From positions 14,806,147 through 14,870,146 of the forward strand of contig CM055105.1 of the NCBI GenBank assembly GCA_029204225.1: a stretch of DNA of 64,000 bases. The letters are read 5' to 3'. Origin of the DNA: Diphasiastrum complanatum (taxonomy: Eukaryota; Streptophyta; Lycopodiopsida; Lycopodiales; Lycopodiaceae). Shown one piece after another: positions 1 to 10,730 of this stretch. The notes under the pieces are model-generated. The model was not told the DNA's origin, did not search any database, and worked only from the letters and a program-made list of their open reading frames with translations. The first letter of the stretch is position 1. Every line of letters starts with the position of its first letter. The position numbers were made by a program, and so were the translations under genes.

Positions 1-913
1 GAATAAAATTTTTTGTGTCTTTATGAAGCGTAGGCCACCAACAACCGGATTGCAAAAGTTTGCGAACAGTAATATCTATAGAGAAGTGTCCTCCACCCAT
101 GCCATCATGTGAAAACATGATTAAATCTGGTACTTCATGTGGTAAAACATACCTTTGTAAAATATTATCTGATCCACGACGGTACAATTGTCCTGCAATT
201 AATTGATAAGGTTGAGCCTTATGAATCAATTGTCTCTTCTGTACTTTTGTCAAAGAGTCATTCGGTTGTCCTAGCATCAGGTACTCAATAATATCTGCCA
301 CCCACTCAGGTACTGCTTCAACATAGAGCAACGTAGCATCTGGCAGTTCATCATCGACTTCAGTATTAATTGGTGCGGATTCAATTCGTGAAATGTGATC
401 GGCTAGATAATGTTGCTTTCCCTTTCGAACCACAATCCAAAAGTCAAATTTAGTCAATAATAATAACCATCTTGCAATACGTCCAATATTGCATGTCTTG
501 TTTACCAAGTAAAGTAACGGTTGATGATCCGTATAAAATGCAAAGTGCGTTTCCATGAGGTAGTGACGAAATTTCCGAACAGAAAAAATCATGGCTAGCG
601 CTTCACGTTCTGTTGTTGAATATTTCTTTTCTAGATCTGTAAGTTGTCTGCTTGTAAATCATATAGGATAATCCTTCTTATAGTCACCTGACTGCATCAA
701 AACTAATCCAATGGCGTATTTTGAGGCATCCGTATGAACATGAATCTCTATCGTCCAATCTGGAGAACGCAATATTGGTGCTGAAGCTAATGTTTTTTTT
801 AACTTTTCAAAGGCTTCTAACGCCTCTACTGTCCAAATAGGGACAATAGTTAGTTTGTATATAGGTCTTGCTAAATCCGCAAAGAAGATAATAAAAATTT
901 GACAGTTCCTCAT
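1..913 (-). pseudogene. Ty3/gypsy G1 RNase H and integrase zinc-binding region, cut by window edge
   Basis: This is the RNase H domain followed by the HHCC zinc-binding start of integrase. Read on the minus strand, RNase H begins near 880 and contains 'HTDAS' and, after one in-frame TGA at about 660, 'TEREALAM' and 'YTDHQPL'. From 660 to 1 the frame is open. It runs through the RNase H end ('ADHISR') into the integrase HHCC domain, with 'GGGHFS' and 'WWPTLHKD'. The second Cys pair and the catalytic core lie beyond the window. It directly continues the RT pieces to its right, so 4518-1 is one element in one orientation. No start codon is expected because this is the middle of a polyprotein. 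Family assignment is firm; loss of function is inferred from the stops. Confidence 0.88.
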
Positions 914-982
914 GAGATTCTTTTAGCGGAGTTCGCGTCACTCCCCATGGTGGTTGAGGCTCTGTTTCAGATTGTTACCTTT

Positions 983-1911
983 CTACATTGACTTGAGACT
1001 ATGAGTTCGCATGACCCATAAACACATAAACTCCTCAAATTGTTGCTGGCGGTGGCAATTCCACAATACCTTTGATCTTAGAATAATCTGTGGCAATACC
1101 ATTTCTTGACATAACACATCCAAGCACAACTCCGTGTGAAACCCATATCTGGCATTTTTCCGGAGTTGAGAAAACTGATATTTGCGACATCTTTCAAATA
1201 CTTTCTCCAATCGATCCAGGTGGTCTGTATCTATACTATGAACTCCCAAGTCGTCCAAGTAAATTTCAAGGAATTTCTGCAGATAATCTTTAAAAACAAA
1301 TTGCATTACTCTTTGGAATGGACTTGGTGCATTACAAGTCCAAACGACATTACTTTGTAAGCATAGGTGCCCCATTCTGTTGCAAAAGCAGTTGTGTGGC
1401 GATCGGCAGGTGCAATTTTAACTTGGTTGTAGCCACTAAATCCATCCAGGAAACTATAAGCTTCCGCTCTAGCAAGGCGATCCAAAATGCTTTCAGTAAA
1501 AGGCAACGGAAAGTGATCCTTCCATGTCACTTTATTCAATGCTTTGAGATTCACACAAATCCTCAATTTTCCATTTTTCTTAGGAACAATGACAATCGAT
1601 GAAATCCATTCAGTGTTCTCGATCTCTTAAATGAAATAGGCATCAAGCAATCTCCGAAGTTCTTTCTTTATCAGACCTGCCACATTAGGATTACAGCGAT
1701 AGAACTTTGTAACCTTTGGGACTGCATCATGTACTAAAGGTATGGTATGTTCAATCACTGATGTCGGAATACCCTTCAAATCTTGATAAATCCATGCAAA
1801 GCAATCTTGATACTTAATAAGTAACAAGCGGAGTGCTTGATACTGTTCAAGAGTAAGTTGTGATCCCACTTGTACAATCTTTTCCGGTTCTCCTGGTTCG
1901 GCAAGATTCAT
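983..1911 (-). pseudogene. Ty3/gypsy G1 reverse transcriptase
   Basis: Reverse transcriptase of element G1, which copies the element RNA into DNA in the particle. On the minus strand the N-terminal part (1911-1627) shows the approach 'EHTIPLV' and 'YRCNPN'. The palm continues at 1566-1306 with 'VNLKALNKVTWKDHFPLP' and 'FLDGFSGYNQVKIAP'. The catalytic box 'YLDD' lies in 1375-983, following 'PFQRVMQFVF'. The three parts are in different frames or separated by stops, so at least two frameshifts have accumulated. Order and spacing match the gypsy RT family. It joins upstream to the protease and downstream to RNase H. The element cannot make an active enzyme as it stands. Confidence 0.9.
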
Positions 1912-2022
1912 GGCTGCATCCTAACTAGGCCATCGTAAACCTCTTTAGATTTCGGTATGTGTTCTTCAGGTTCACGATGTGCTTTAGGTAACATAATAAC
2001 CACATCATCCAGTGTATAACGT

Positions 2023-3300
2023 TTAAAATGCTCTAGCATATAATGCTGGACTACATTTGCTTGTTCTTTTTCGAGAGGATTGTCTTGGATCTTCGTTTAG
2101 CCTTCTTAGCAGGAATTGATCGTGGAGTGATGACTTTTGAGATGATAATTCTTTCTTCACAGGTGAAGACTTCCTAGATGATGATGTCTTGCTGGAAGTC
2201 TGACTTGAAGAATCATTCTTGACTTTTCCTTTGCCTTTATCCAATAGAGGTGGCACTTCTTTTGAATCAATCTTCTGAGGGGGATTTTCCCATTTAAGGA
2301 CCGTATTATAATGTTGCTTAGCTTGTTTCTTCATCATTGAACCTGTGATCCTGTCTCCCTTCAATATAACTGCTTTGGGAGGTTTGATTGTTGGTTCATC
2401 AGGAACGTTACGCACTCCAAATCTAGTGGTATCCATATGATTTAAAATATGCTTATCCATAAGTTCTGCATTGTCATCATAAGTCAAGGCATGGCTCACT
2501 GGTATGAGATCATCCTCAATTGGATCTGGTATAGGTTCTGTTGATATCCAGGCTACATTCAGCACATTTAGTGGAAACATGATTGGTGTATCCAAAGTTT
2601 GATCTAATAAGAAAATCTCGCTCAACTCTGATTGAATATCTTGTTGATACATATATCCTGTTGTACAATCAATTGTTGCAAGAGCTTCATTCCAATTGAC
2701 AGTATCCGTTTGAGAATCGTAGTGAACTCCCAATTTTTTTTTCTGGTCGATCAAAAGTGTGATCCGTTGTTGATGAATCATCATTTTCTTTTTGAACCAC
2801 TGGTTTGATAGTCCAAGTCGTAGGATCAACTTTAACTGCACATTCACAATTTTCAAAAGTGATTTTTCTGGTGCCCCAGTTATGAACTACTTGCGCAACT
2901 CGTAACCATGGACGTCTTAATAGAACTCAGTAGACATTTGGCGCTTCTGGTAAGTCCATCATGACGAAATTAATGACGAATTGTACTTCTGCAATCCTGA
3001 CAGGTATATCTTCTACCATTCCTCGTGGACGAACTGTCATTTGATCAACTAACTTAATAGCAAAAGTAGCAGGTTTGATCTTTGTAAGGCCTCATTTTGC
3101 ACATAGCCTTGTAGAAATTAGGTTAACTTCTGAACCGCCATCTATCACGACTGTTTCTTTAGAAAATTGTCTATGTTGTATCGGCAGAGTGATATTCTTT
3201 TGTTCACTTTTCCAAGCGGCTCCAACATGGAGTATTAGATTCTTCAAATCCAGCACAAAAAAGTGGCTCCTGATGGACTTCTGGTTCTTCTTGAGCTAAC
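2023..3300 (-). pseudogene. Ty3/gypsy G1 retropepsin and linker to RT
   Basis: Aspartic protease plus a long linker. On the minus strand between 3170 and 2840 the retropepsin shows 'VIDGGSEVNLIS', an active site of D-G-G-S type in place of the usual D-S/T-G. About 90 residues later comes 'RPWLRVAQVVHNW', the C-terminal signature shared by this gypsy group. In-frame stops fall after 'RLCAK' and after 'EAPNVY'. The open stretch 2856-2023 is a poorly conserved acidic to Ser/Lys-rich linker ('SSSQTSSKTSSSRKSSP') leading to RT. The same linker recurs on the plus strand at 14202-14730. The DGGS reading and RPWL motif are seen directly; cleavage function is inferred from the family. Confidence 0.75.
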
Positions 3301-3387
3301 TTTTGCGCTAAGAATTCTTTTGTTGTTGAGCGGCAACATAAATGGCATATTGTTCTGAAGATCCACCTTCCTGATCATTACCATAGC

Positions 3388-4518
3388 TCATTGCTTAGCA
3401 CTTCCGTAAGGTTCTGGTTCCATCAAATTGGTAGGAGGAGCAGAGTGTTTTGGTGGGACTAGCAAAGCTAAACATTCCGGGTATCCAAGAGTAGATTGTG
3501 GCAGTCTTGCTGCTGGATTTCCTCTATACTGTGGTTCTCGATATCCCATCTGGGCATACCGTTGCTGAATTATCCGAGGGTCGAAGTTGCAGAAAGCAGT
3601 CTCATGGTCAAGTGAATTACACAGATGGCAAACACTGATTTCCATTCATTTTTTCAATTGAGGACACTCGTTCACTGTGTGATATCCTATACAAATAGAA
3701 CACCAGATATTTTTCCTGGTAGGAAAAGTCTTTGCAACCTTCTCAGGTTCCTTGTTTGTTTCTCCGTGGAAATTTTCCAATGCTTGGATCTTCTCATCAA
3801 ATTGCAACTGCAACTTTTTCATCTCTTTCTGCTGGGTCTTCCCAAGTTTCTCGAACTCATTGAGCATCATTTCTAAAGTAGCATTGGCATTCGTTGATGC
3901 AATAGTGGTGGATGTCGTAGTAGTTTGCCTTGCTGTATAAGGCAACATACTGACATTCGGCTCATCATCTGAATCCTCATCCTCCTCCTGAATTGCATCG
4001 TCCATAGCATTTTGCAAAAGTGCGTACTCATTATGGCGTTTAAAATCATGTCTGATCCGTTTAGGTAGACTTGACAAAAACCACATAATCATGGCATCTT
4101 CATTAATCAGCTCAGGTTCACATTCAGATCCGAGACGTTTCACCCTTTCGATGTAATCTCGAACCATTTTTCGCTTTCCCATTTTAACTTTACTTAGAAA
4201 TAGGAAAGGGTCTTCCATAAACTTCCGCGGTTTGAACCATGTGATAAGGGCTCGTTTAACAACCTCCCAATCTGTACATTCCGTTTCATCTTGGTTAAAG
4301 TACCAATCTTGTGCTGCGCCTGTTAAGGCCATAGGAAACAGCTTAAGTTTATCTTGAGGATAAATCTCACCATAGCTACCTCACAGGATTCAGCATAGAT
4401 ATGAAGAAATCTAACTAGATCTGTTAATCCATTATAGATCCAATTGGGGTGCTCTTCCAACAATAGTTAAATTGATCTCCTGTGGAGCACTTCCAGGAAC
4501 AGCTCCAGGGGCAGCCAT
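3388..4518 (-). pseudogene. Ty3/gypsy G1 gag with zinc knuckle
   Basis: Capsid/nucleocapsid protein. I place the start at 4518 because the minus strand gives ATG followed by 'AAPGAVPGSAPQEINL', a typical gypsy gag opening. The retrotransposon gag domain follows at 4332-3646 with 'ALTGAAQDWYFN', 'VKRALITWF' and 'FLSSLPKRIRHDF'. Then come an acidic stretch, a coiled segment ('EFEKLGKTQQKEMKKLQ') and Cys/His motifs 'CSICIGYHTVNEC' and, after a stop, 'CHLCNSLDHETAFC' (3645-3388). Stops interrupt the first 60 codons. It is the 5' end of the G1 coding region. The leader and LTR expected just above 4518 could not be recognised. Confidence 0.87.
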
Positions 4519-5587
4519 CTTTACAAATTTAGATCAAGCGGACAATGAGATTGGATCTAGATTTTTCCAAAAAACTATCTCAGATCAAATCTGCTAGATC
4601 TATTCCCTTTTTCAAGAATCTGACTCTATATGATAAAAAACTTTTCGAAATTCGATCAATCAATACTTCTACAAATCTCTCAGAATCCAATTCAGAATAT
4701 ATCAGATTTGATCCAAATTTTGACAAAAGACTTGATCTAAAAAATCAGAAACTAAAAATAGGACTGACAAAGGTTCACTAGGCAAAGGTTGGCTCGGCGA
4801 AGGTTAAACAGTGCTATTTTGAGAAAAAAAAAACTCTTGAACAACTTTTTTGACAATTTCTTGAGAAATAACCTTCGCCGACATCTCTGGTGAAAGATTT
4901 GACACAAATAAAAGTATGAAAAACCGGACGAAGGTTTCTGACACAAGGAAATACAGTTTTTGTTGTTTGGCGAGGGTAAACTTCAAGATTTTCTATGATC
5001 TGATCAAGAAGAATCTTTGTCGAACTCAAAAATAGTATTTTTTTATAAATAGAATGTTTTGGAAACTTGACGAAGGTTATGGCGAAGGATCAAGAGTAAT
5101 ACTGGTAATTTTGCAAAAAAGTGACTTTTTTGACAAAAATATGGCAATATGACAACTGATCCTTTGAGACCCTTTCTATTTTTGGTATTATTTTTTGTCG
5201 ACCTAGCAGTAGCTAGATCTGAATTACTTCTAAGCACAGTGAATTGGGGGAAGGTTTATTTTCTGTATTTTTAGAGTTTTGGTGATTTTTTGGTGTTTTT
5301 TGATGTTTCTGAAAATTTGCTGGGAATTAATCTTCGCCCTTCAAGCTGAAGATTCTATGAACAAAATCGAAGGTGTCTGCAACTCGGCAAAGGTTTCCTG
5401 AAAGAGGATAAAAAGTTCTAAGCTCTGATGGCACTTTTTGCCTCTTTTTGACCAAATCTGGCAAATTTGATCGATTTTTGTTATTTTATCTGATATCTTA
5501 GATCCAAATGGATCTTAAGATTGGTGATATGAATAGGTTTCTCTGTTTAACAATCGGATTAGACTTCAAACAAGCAAACCCACTACA
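4519..5587. other. Non-coding stretch, possible LTR or leader sequence
   Basis: No convincing gene. The stretch is AT-rich and holds many scattered copies of short words such as 'gcgaaggtt' and 'ttttgacaa' between about 4760 and 5400. It ends in 'cactaca' four bases before a tRNA-Asp-like primer binding site, so the right part is plausibly the 3' end of a plus-oriented LTR. I found no matching second LTR copy in the window. Confidence 0.35.
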
Positions 5588-5591
5588 ATTT

Positions 5592-5609
5592 TGGCACCAT
5601 GGCCGGGGA
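5592..5609 (+). promoter_or_regulatory. Candidate tRNA-Asp primer binding site
   Basis: The 18 bases 'tggcaccatggccgggga' differ at three positions from the complement of the plant tRNA-Asp 3' end, the primer used by many plant gypsy elements. The exact version of this site occurs on the minus strand at 58063-58046, which supports the reading. It follows a probable LTR end at about 5587. Confidence 0.55.
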
Positions 5610-5689
5610 GCTACGCCAATTTTTCAGTTTGCAACATGTTTGGTTGATGATTAGCTTGCATTAGGCATCTTGTCGTGGCATGAATAGTG

Positions 5690-6040
5690 TTAGATCTGTA
5701 TTTTAGGGTTAGTTTGGGATTGATTCTAACTTTGTTGGCGTCAGTGGCAACCAAATGGAATGAATGCCTCCCTCCTCTGGCATTCGATCCAAATAAGCCG
5801 ATGGCCTCAGAGCAAATCAAAGATCAGCTGCCGGTTGCTCGTCTTTGCGGCTATGCTTCTTGGTTGGCTCTTGGGAATCCCACTTCACCTCATGGACAAC
5901 CTCCAAGTGGATTGTCGGAGCCCACCGTTGTTTCCTGCCCCACAATTTGGATTTCAATACTTCACGCCTCGACTTTATGGAGAAGGTGCAATATCATTTA
6001 ATCAAGATTCGGCGCGAAGCCAATAAAAGTCCCCAATAAC
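5690..6040 (+). pseudogene. Gypsy 3' accessory domain next to an LTR
   Basis: A coding remnant whose reading shifts frame near 5840. It contains 'FDPNKPMASEQIKDQLPVA', then 'ASWLALGNP', and in the next frame 'KWIVGAHRCFLPHN' and 'RLDFMEKVQYHLIKIRRE'. The same order (FDPN, VEDQLRVA, GNPW, VDFIEEV, IQQRR) is found in the C-terminal extension of element G2 at 23289-22951 on the other strand. In both places the domain stops just before an LTR. I know no named domain for it. One frameshift and the absence of pol upstream mark it as a remnant or as the only coding part of a reduced element. Confidence 0.6.
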
Positions 6041-6078
6041 TGCATATTGCAGGTGTCGTGGGACCGCCACCAATTTTA

Positions 6079-6800
6079 GTGGGGAAATTGTTGGAGGGTT
6101 TGCGAATCCCAAGGCAACCCTAACCCTAGTTAATAAGTGAGAGGGATTTGGCACCCTGCGTGTGTAAGTCCAACCCAATGATCACATAGTTATTTGATTG
6201 ATCAGTTAAAAGTTAATAAAAGGACTTTAGGCCTTTTTACGAGAATTTTAATGTCACAGGGCCTAAATGTCAAGTTAGTGAATAAAGTTGGGTTTCCCTC
6301 CAATTTTGGTGGTTCCCACAATTTTTTAAATTTGAATAAAAAGAGAGACAAGTCTGGACCAATAGGATTCAGAGGCCAGGGTCCTCCTCTCTACTATAAA
6401 AAGGGACCAACTCGAGTTGCTCCTGATGTTCATTTCCTCATTTCAATAAAGCAGATTGGCTCTCTTTAGAAATGGATTGATGAATGTCCTTACTCTTCCT
6501 CTCTTTTCCTCCATTTCTCATGCTTTCTTTGTATTTTGCTAATTGTTGGATTTGATCATTATTGGGATTGCTATTTTTTATGCTTTTTGTGAGAGAGAAA
6601 GGGAGAGAAAGAAAGAGTAAGTTTCTATCATTGTTGTGGATTTAGGGTTAATGGATGTACTGTTAATGCTTAGTGTTAATGGATGTTAGTGTTAGATCCT
6701 CTATTCATGTTGAAATCTAAACTATACTATCGCTCTCATGGGAACGAATCTACGCGTGACAACTAACTTCATCTCCTTGATGCTTGATTGATTAGATCTT
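6079..6800 (+). mobile_element. Polypurine tract and 3' LTR of a gypsy-type element
   Basis: A purine-rich tract ('agtggggaaa') abuts 'tgttggagggtttgcg', a normal LTR start at 6089. The sequence then has LTR character: a TATA-like 'ctataaaaaggg' at about 6393, a 'caataaag' polyadenylation-type word near 6445, and AT-rich unique sequence. The right end is unclear because the copia element C1 begins near 6800-6970 without its own left LTR. Confidence 0.55.
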
Positions 6801-6969
6801 GGGTTGAGGATAGGCAAGGAAAGAAACACACTACAGACATCAAATCAGAATATTGAGCCACAAACTCTAGAGCAGCAGGAACAGAAGATTAACCCCACGA
6901 ACAAGAAATGTTCGAGCAGAGACGAAACAAACCCAGAAGGTCAACAAGACAAAGAAGACCTCCAGATTG

Positions 6970-7721
6970 ATATGCTGACAATTTTCAGTGGAGTGAAGAC
7001 ATGAAATTCGAGTACTGCAGCTTCACTGAAGAGACAACAACATATGAAAAAGTTGTCCAGAGTCCAGAGAGAGAATTCTAGAAGCAGGCAATGTTAGAGG
7101 AGATCAAGTCGATGAGGCAAAATGAGGCATGGACACTAGAGCCACTGCCAGAAAACAGAAAGATCATCGACTGCAAGTGGGTGTACAATAAGAAAATGAG
7201 ATCAAATGGCACTTTTGGCCATTACAAAGCAAGGCTTGTCGCGAAGGGCTACACACAAAGATATGATGTTGATTATTTCGACACATATTCATCGATGGTC
7301 AAGATGACAAGCATACGACTACTCCTTGCATATGCTACACAACACAATTTGAAAATTCACTAGATTGATGTGAAGACAGCCTTTCTCCATGGAGATCTAG
7401 AGGAAGAAATCTTCATGAAGCAGTCTGAAGGATTTGAAGACCCCGACAATTGACAATATGTCTGTCGGTTGCAGAGATGCATTTATGGTCTAATGCAGAC
7501 ATCACGAGCTTGATACAAGAAGCTCAACGGTCTTCTGAAGTCTCTAGACTTCAATCCTACACAACCAAACTGTAATGTCTACATAAAAAGAGTAGGAAAA
7601 GATTTTGTGATACTGACTATTTTTGTGGATGATTCCCTTATGATAGGTAATTCCTTGATGCTAATCGAGGACATGAAGAGTCAGATTTCTGAGAATTATG
7701 AAATCACAGATGTGGGAGAAG
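6970..7721 (+). pseudogene. Ty1/copia C1 reverse transcriptase, first half
   Basis: Start of the copia RT. It shows 'MLEEIKSMRQNEAWTLEPLP', 'DCKWVYNKKM', 'HYKARLVAKGYTQ', then 'IDVKTAFLHGDLEEEIFM', 'CIYGL' and the catalytic 'FVDDSLMIG' near 7620. In-frame stops occur at about 7079, 7363, 7452 and 7515; the one at 7363 sits where the family has Gln, so CAG changed to TAG. The 5' end (gag, integrase and left LTR) is missing. The reading breaks at 7721 because element C2 has inserted there, and resumes at 10731. Confidence 0.88.
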
Positions 7722-8553
7722 TGTGAAAAATGCAAAAATAAGCTCAGTAGAGGCCAAAAATCATGTATATAGGATGATTACACATGTATAGAGCCTGTTA
7801 TCACGTGTGAAAATAGTGTACTTGTCATGTACCATAATCATATAGGTTGTACATATGATTTAATTCAAGTTCTAGTGGCTAAAAGGCCAAAAACTAGTTT
7901 TCTAGACATATGACACATGGCATCAATCTATTGATTGCATGAGCCACATCCTTTGGTTAGGTGTCATATCACATGTGTAGAGGACAGCTCACATGTGTGG
8001 ATTAAGCTGAAGTAGGCGAATTTTGACTTCTAGAAGATTTTCAAGTAGATCTCCATATAGAAGGAAAATGGACCAAAAGTGCTCAAAATAGAAGGTTTTG
8101 TCCAAGTGTCAGTTTTGCATGATGAATCATCATATGAGAAAGCACCTTCACACATGTGGGATCAGAGGGATGATTAGTACCACAAGCTCTCACTTATTGT
8201 ATACATAGAGCCACATTTGGCCATAATCATTGTGAGACACCAATCTTGGTTTTGGAAGCAATTTTGAAGGATTCTCTCCATTTGTCTACATTTGTTTTGA
8301 TTGTTTTGAGGTTCTATCAATGTGTACTTGATTTTCAGGTTGGATTCCATACTCAGACAGTGTTTCACATGTGTGAAACCAGAAATTACACCTACCTTCA
8401 ATTAATGATTGTTCTTGTTAGGATTTTGTGTCTAGAATTGATCTAGATTGATCTTAATCTCAAGTAGATTGATAGATCAAGTAATCTGACAACCAATCCC
8501 TCTTGAGGATCAGATTAGGATCCACTCTTGGTCCTTTTTGTACTTTTTGAACA
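7722..8553 (+). repeat. C2 5' LTR, 832 bp
   Basis: Starts 'tgtgaaaaatgc' and ends 'ttgaaca' directly before the primer site. A related, inverted LTR of 833 bp is at 59458-60290. A weak TATA-like 'gtatacataga' lies near 8198, and the 3' LTR has the better 'gtatatatagag'. The LTR carries repeated E-box/G-box palindromes of the type 'cacatgtg' and 'cacgtg'. Confidence 0.9.
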
Positions 8554-8565
8554 TGGTATCAGAGC
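8554..8565 (+). promoter_or_regulatory. tRNA-iMet primer binding site of C2
   Basis: 'tggtatcagagc' follows the LTR end exactly. It is the standard plant copia primer site, complementary to the 3' end of initiator tRNA-Met. Confidence 0.92.
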
Positions 8566-9236
8566 CTAGTACAAGAGGTTTTGTTTAAATTGATAGGGTT
8601 AATCGAAATCAAAGCCAAAGTTAGCAGTTTTAGTCAAATTTTGTGTAGCGAGTTGGATTTGATAGCTATCCTCAAAATTTTTGGTCCAGATCTAGTTGTG
8701 GGCTGTAGGAACCCTTTTCACACGTGTGAGGCCATACATCTCCGGTTTTGACTGAGAAATTTTAAAAATTTGTAGAATTTGAGGAGTCCATATTTGAGTA
8801 TTCATGCATGGTTGAGATCTTTGTGAAAAATTGGTGGTATAGTTTGTTTTTAAATCAAATCAAATTCATTTTAAATCTCAAGAGTGAGATTATTTGGGTC
8901 AAGAGTGAGTCCAAAAGAAGTGATTAGTTTGATTTTCATGTTTTTGAAACAAAACCCATCTTTTGTTCAAGAATCTCAAGTGTTGAGAGAACTAGTCAAG
9001 TGAAAAGGAAAATCTAGGTGTCAAATCTTTTTCATATCCATTTCGACTTTCAAAAGAAAGAGTCATTGGTATTTGACGAGTCCAATAGGAGATTGGATCT
9101 GATTTCTTTAGTGATTTGATTCAAAGATTGTGTGCTTTTGTCTTAGTGATCAAAGCAAAGTTTCCAAGTGACTAGTCATTACTGTGAAGATTGATTCTTA
9201 GGTTTGTGAGCTAGATCTTTTGTAGATCCTTCTAGA

Positions 9237-10080
9237 TTGTTGAAGATGCTCAAATCTAGTCTCTTGAAAGTCACAAATTACATTTGTAGAATCATATCAC
9301 AGGTTTTTATTCACATGGCATCAATAGGTGTCATCCTATTGAAGGAAAGAAAGGATCCTAAGTGCAACCTTTGTGGCAAAAAGGATATTTTTCCTCAAGA
9401 TGCTACAAAAAGAAGACCAATCCATCCAAGAAGAACCAAACAAGGGGGCCTAGGAGAAGGATGGAGCTTCAAGTTCAAAATGCAAATACAAGAAGGACAA
9501 GTCCAAGGAAAGGTGTTTCCTTTGTGGAAAGCTGAATGAGGCTTGGAGTCTCACAAGGACTTGCAAGATTTGTCTTCAAGAGTCCATCACAACACATGTC
9601 AAATCTTTTGAAATTTTTCATTTGGAAGTGCATTGTTTGGTTTAAGATGCAAAGATAGATGTCACTTTCATGAAAGTAACTTGGATTTATTCTATGTCCT
9701 TGGAAAGTATTTTGTTTGGAACTTTAGATAAGTCCAAACTTATTGTTATGATCCAAGAGAAATCAATCAAGAATAAGGAGCAGCAATCACAAAATGAAAA
9801 TAGTTTCATTTATGCTATCATGTTAACTTATGAAGAACCATTTTGCTTTGAAGAGATTTTTGTATCTCAAAGGTGGATTAAGGCAACACTAATTGAGTGT
9901 GATGCCTTAAAAGATAGCAAAATATGTTTTCCTTGTAAGCTTACATTAGTTATGAAGTCAAGGAAATGGAAATATCTTCATAATGTAGGATCTTTTGGTT
10001 TCAATAAGATCATGAATGATGTGTTCATTCATAAAGATGAAAATTGTAGTTTTCAATCTTAAACGCAAGTTGTAAACTTC
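9237..10080 (+). pseudogene. C2 internal coding remnant: zinc-knuckle-like gag part and RT-start-like part
   Basis: The first part (9237-9539) has 'CNLCGK' followed by a basic region. In the inverted relative at 32361-31855 the same place reads 'CNLCGKGGYFFSRCYKKK', closer to a zinc knuckle. The second part (9670-10062) includes 'EPFCFEEIFVSQRWIKA' and 'ECDALKD', which resembles the entry to a copia RT (W-x2-A ... E-x-DAL). The sequence then passes straight to the truncated 3' LTR, so most of pol is missing. Because the relative at 31345-32361 has the same joined structure, the deletion is older than both insertions. Copia assignment rests on the LTR and primer site; the coding match itself is weak. 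Confidence 0.55.
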
Positions 10081-10267
10081 TTATGAGAATAAGTGAAGCA
10101 TCCAAAGTGGACACTTATATCCATAAGCAAGTAGTTAGCCTTATTGAGATGGAGATACCTTTTGATTTCAATATTGGAAAAATCATGCCAAGTTGTGGTG
10201 ATTTTTGGACTTATGTTTCTAGCATAAGTAATCTTGATAATCATAGGAAGTGCATATTGAATGGTTA

Positions 10268-10730
10268 AATAGAAGGTTTTGTCCAACTGTCAGTTTTGCA
10301 TGATGAATCATCATATGACAAAGCACCTTCACACATGTGAGATCAGAGGGATGATTAGTACCACAAGCTCTCACTTATTGTATATATAGAGCCACATTTG
10401 GCCATAATCATTGTGAGACACCAATCTTGGTTTTGGAAGCAATTTTGCGGGATTCTCTCCATTCGTCTACATTTGTTCTGATTGTTTTGAGGTTCTATCA
10501 ATGTGTACTTGATTTTCAGGTTGGATTCCGTACTCAGACAATGTTTCAGTGTGAAACCAGAAAGTACATCTACTTTCAATTAATGATTGTTCTTGTTAGG
10601 ATTTTGTGTCTAGAATTGATCTAGATTGATCTTAATCTCAAGTAAATTGATAGATCAAGTAATCTGACAACAATTCCTCTTGAGGATCAGATTAGGATCC
10701 ACTCTTGATCCTTTTTATACTTTTTGCACA
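10268..10730 (+). repeat. C2 3' LTR, lacking its first ~365 bp
   Basis: Matches the right part of the 5' LTR (8087-8553) and ends 'tttttgcaca' at 10730, followed by the target duplication 'agaag'. The left junction 'gaatggtt|aaatagaagg' joins internal sequence straight to the middle of the LTR. Confidence 0.88.

Larger units (their letters stand above)
7722..10730 (+). mobile_element. Copia element C2, complete insertion with 5-base target duplication
   Basis: C2 begins with a 5' LTR at 7722 and ends with a shortened 3' LTR at 10730, inside the RT of C1. The host sequence 'agaag' is present at 7717-7721 and again at 10731-10735, a perfect 5-base target-site duplication. Between the LTRs are an initiator-Met primer site (8554), a leader and a short, broken gag and RT-start region; integrase, most of RT and RNase H are absent. 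By hand count the two LTRs differ at roughly 20 of about 460 comparable bases, so the insertion is clearly younger than C1 but not recent. A related copy, C3, lies inverted at 31345-33596 and 59063-60290. Confidence 0.88.
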
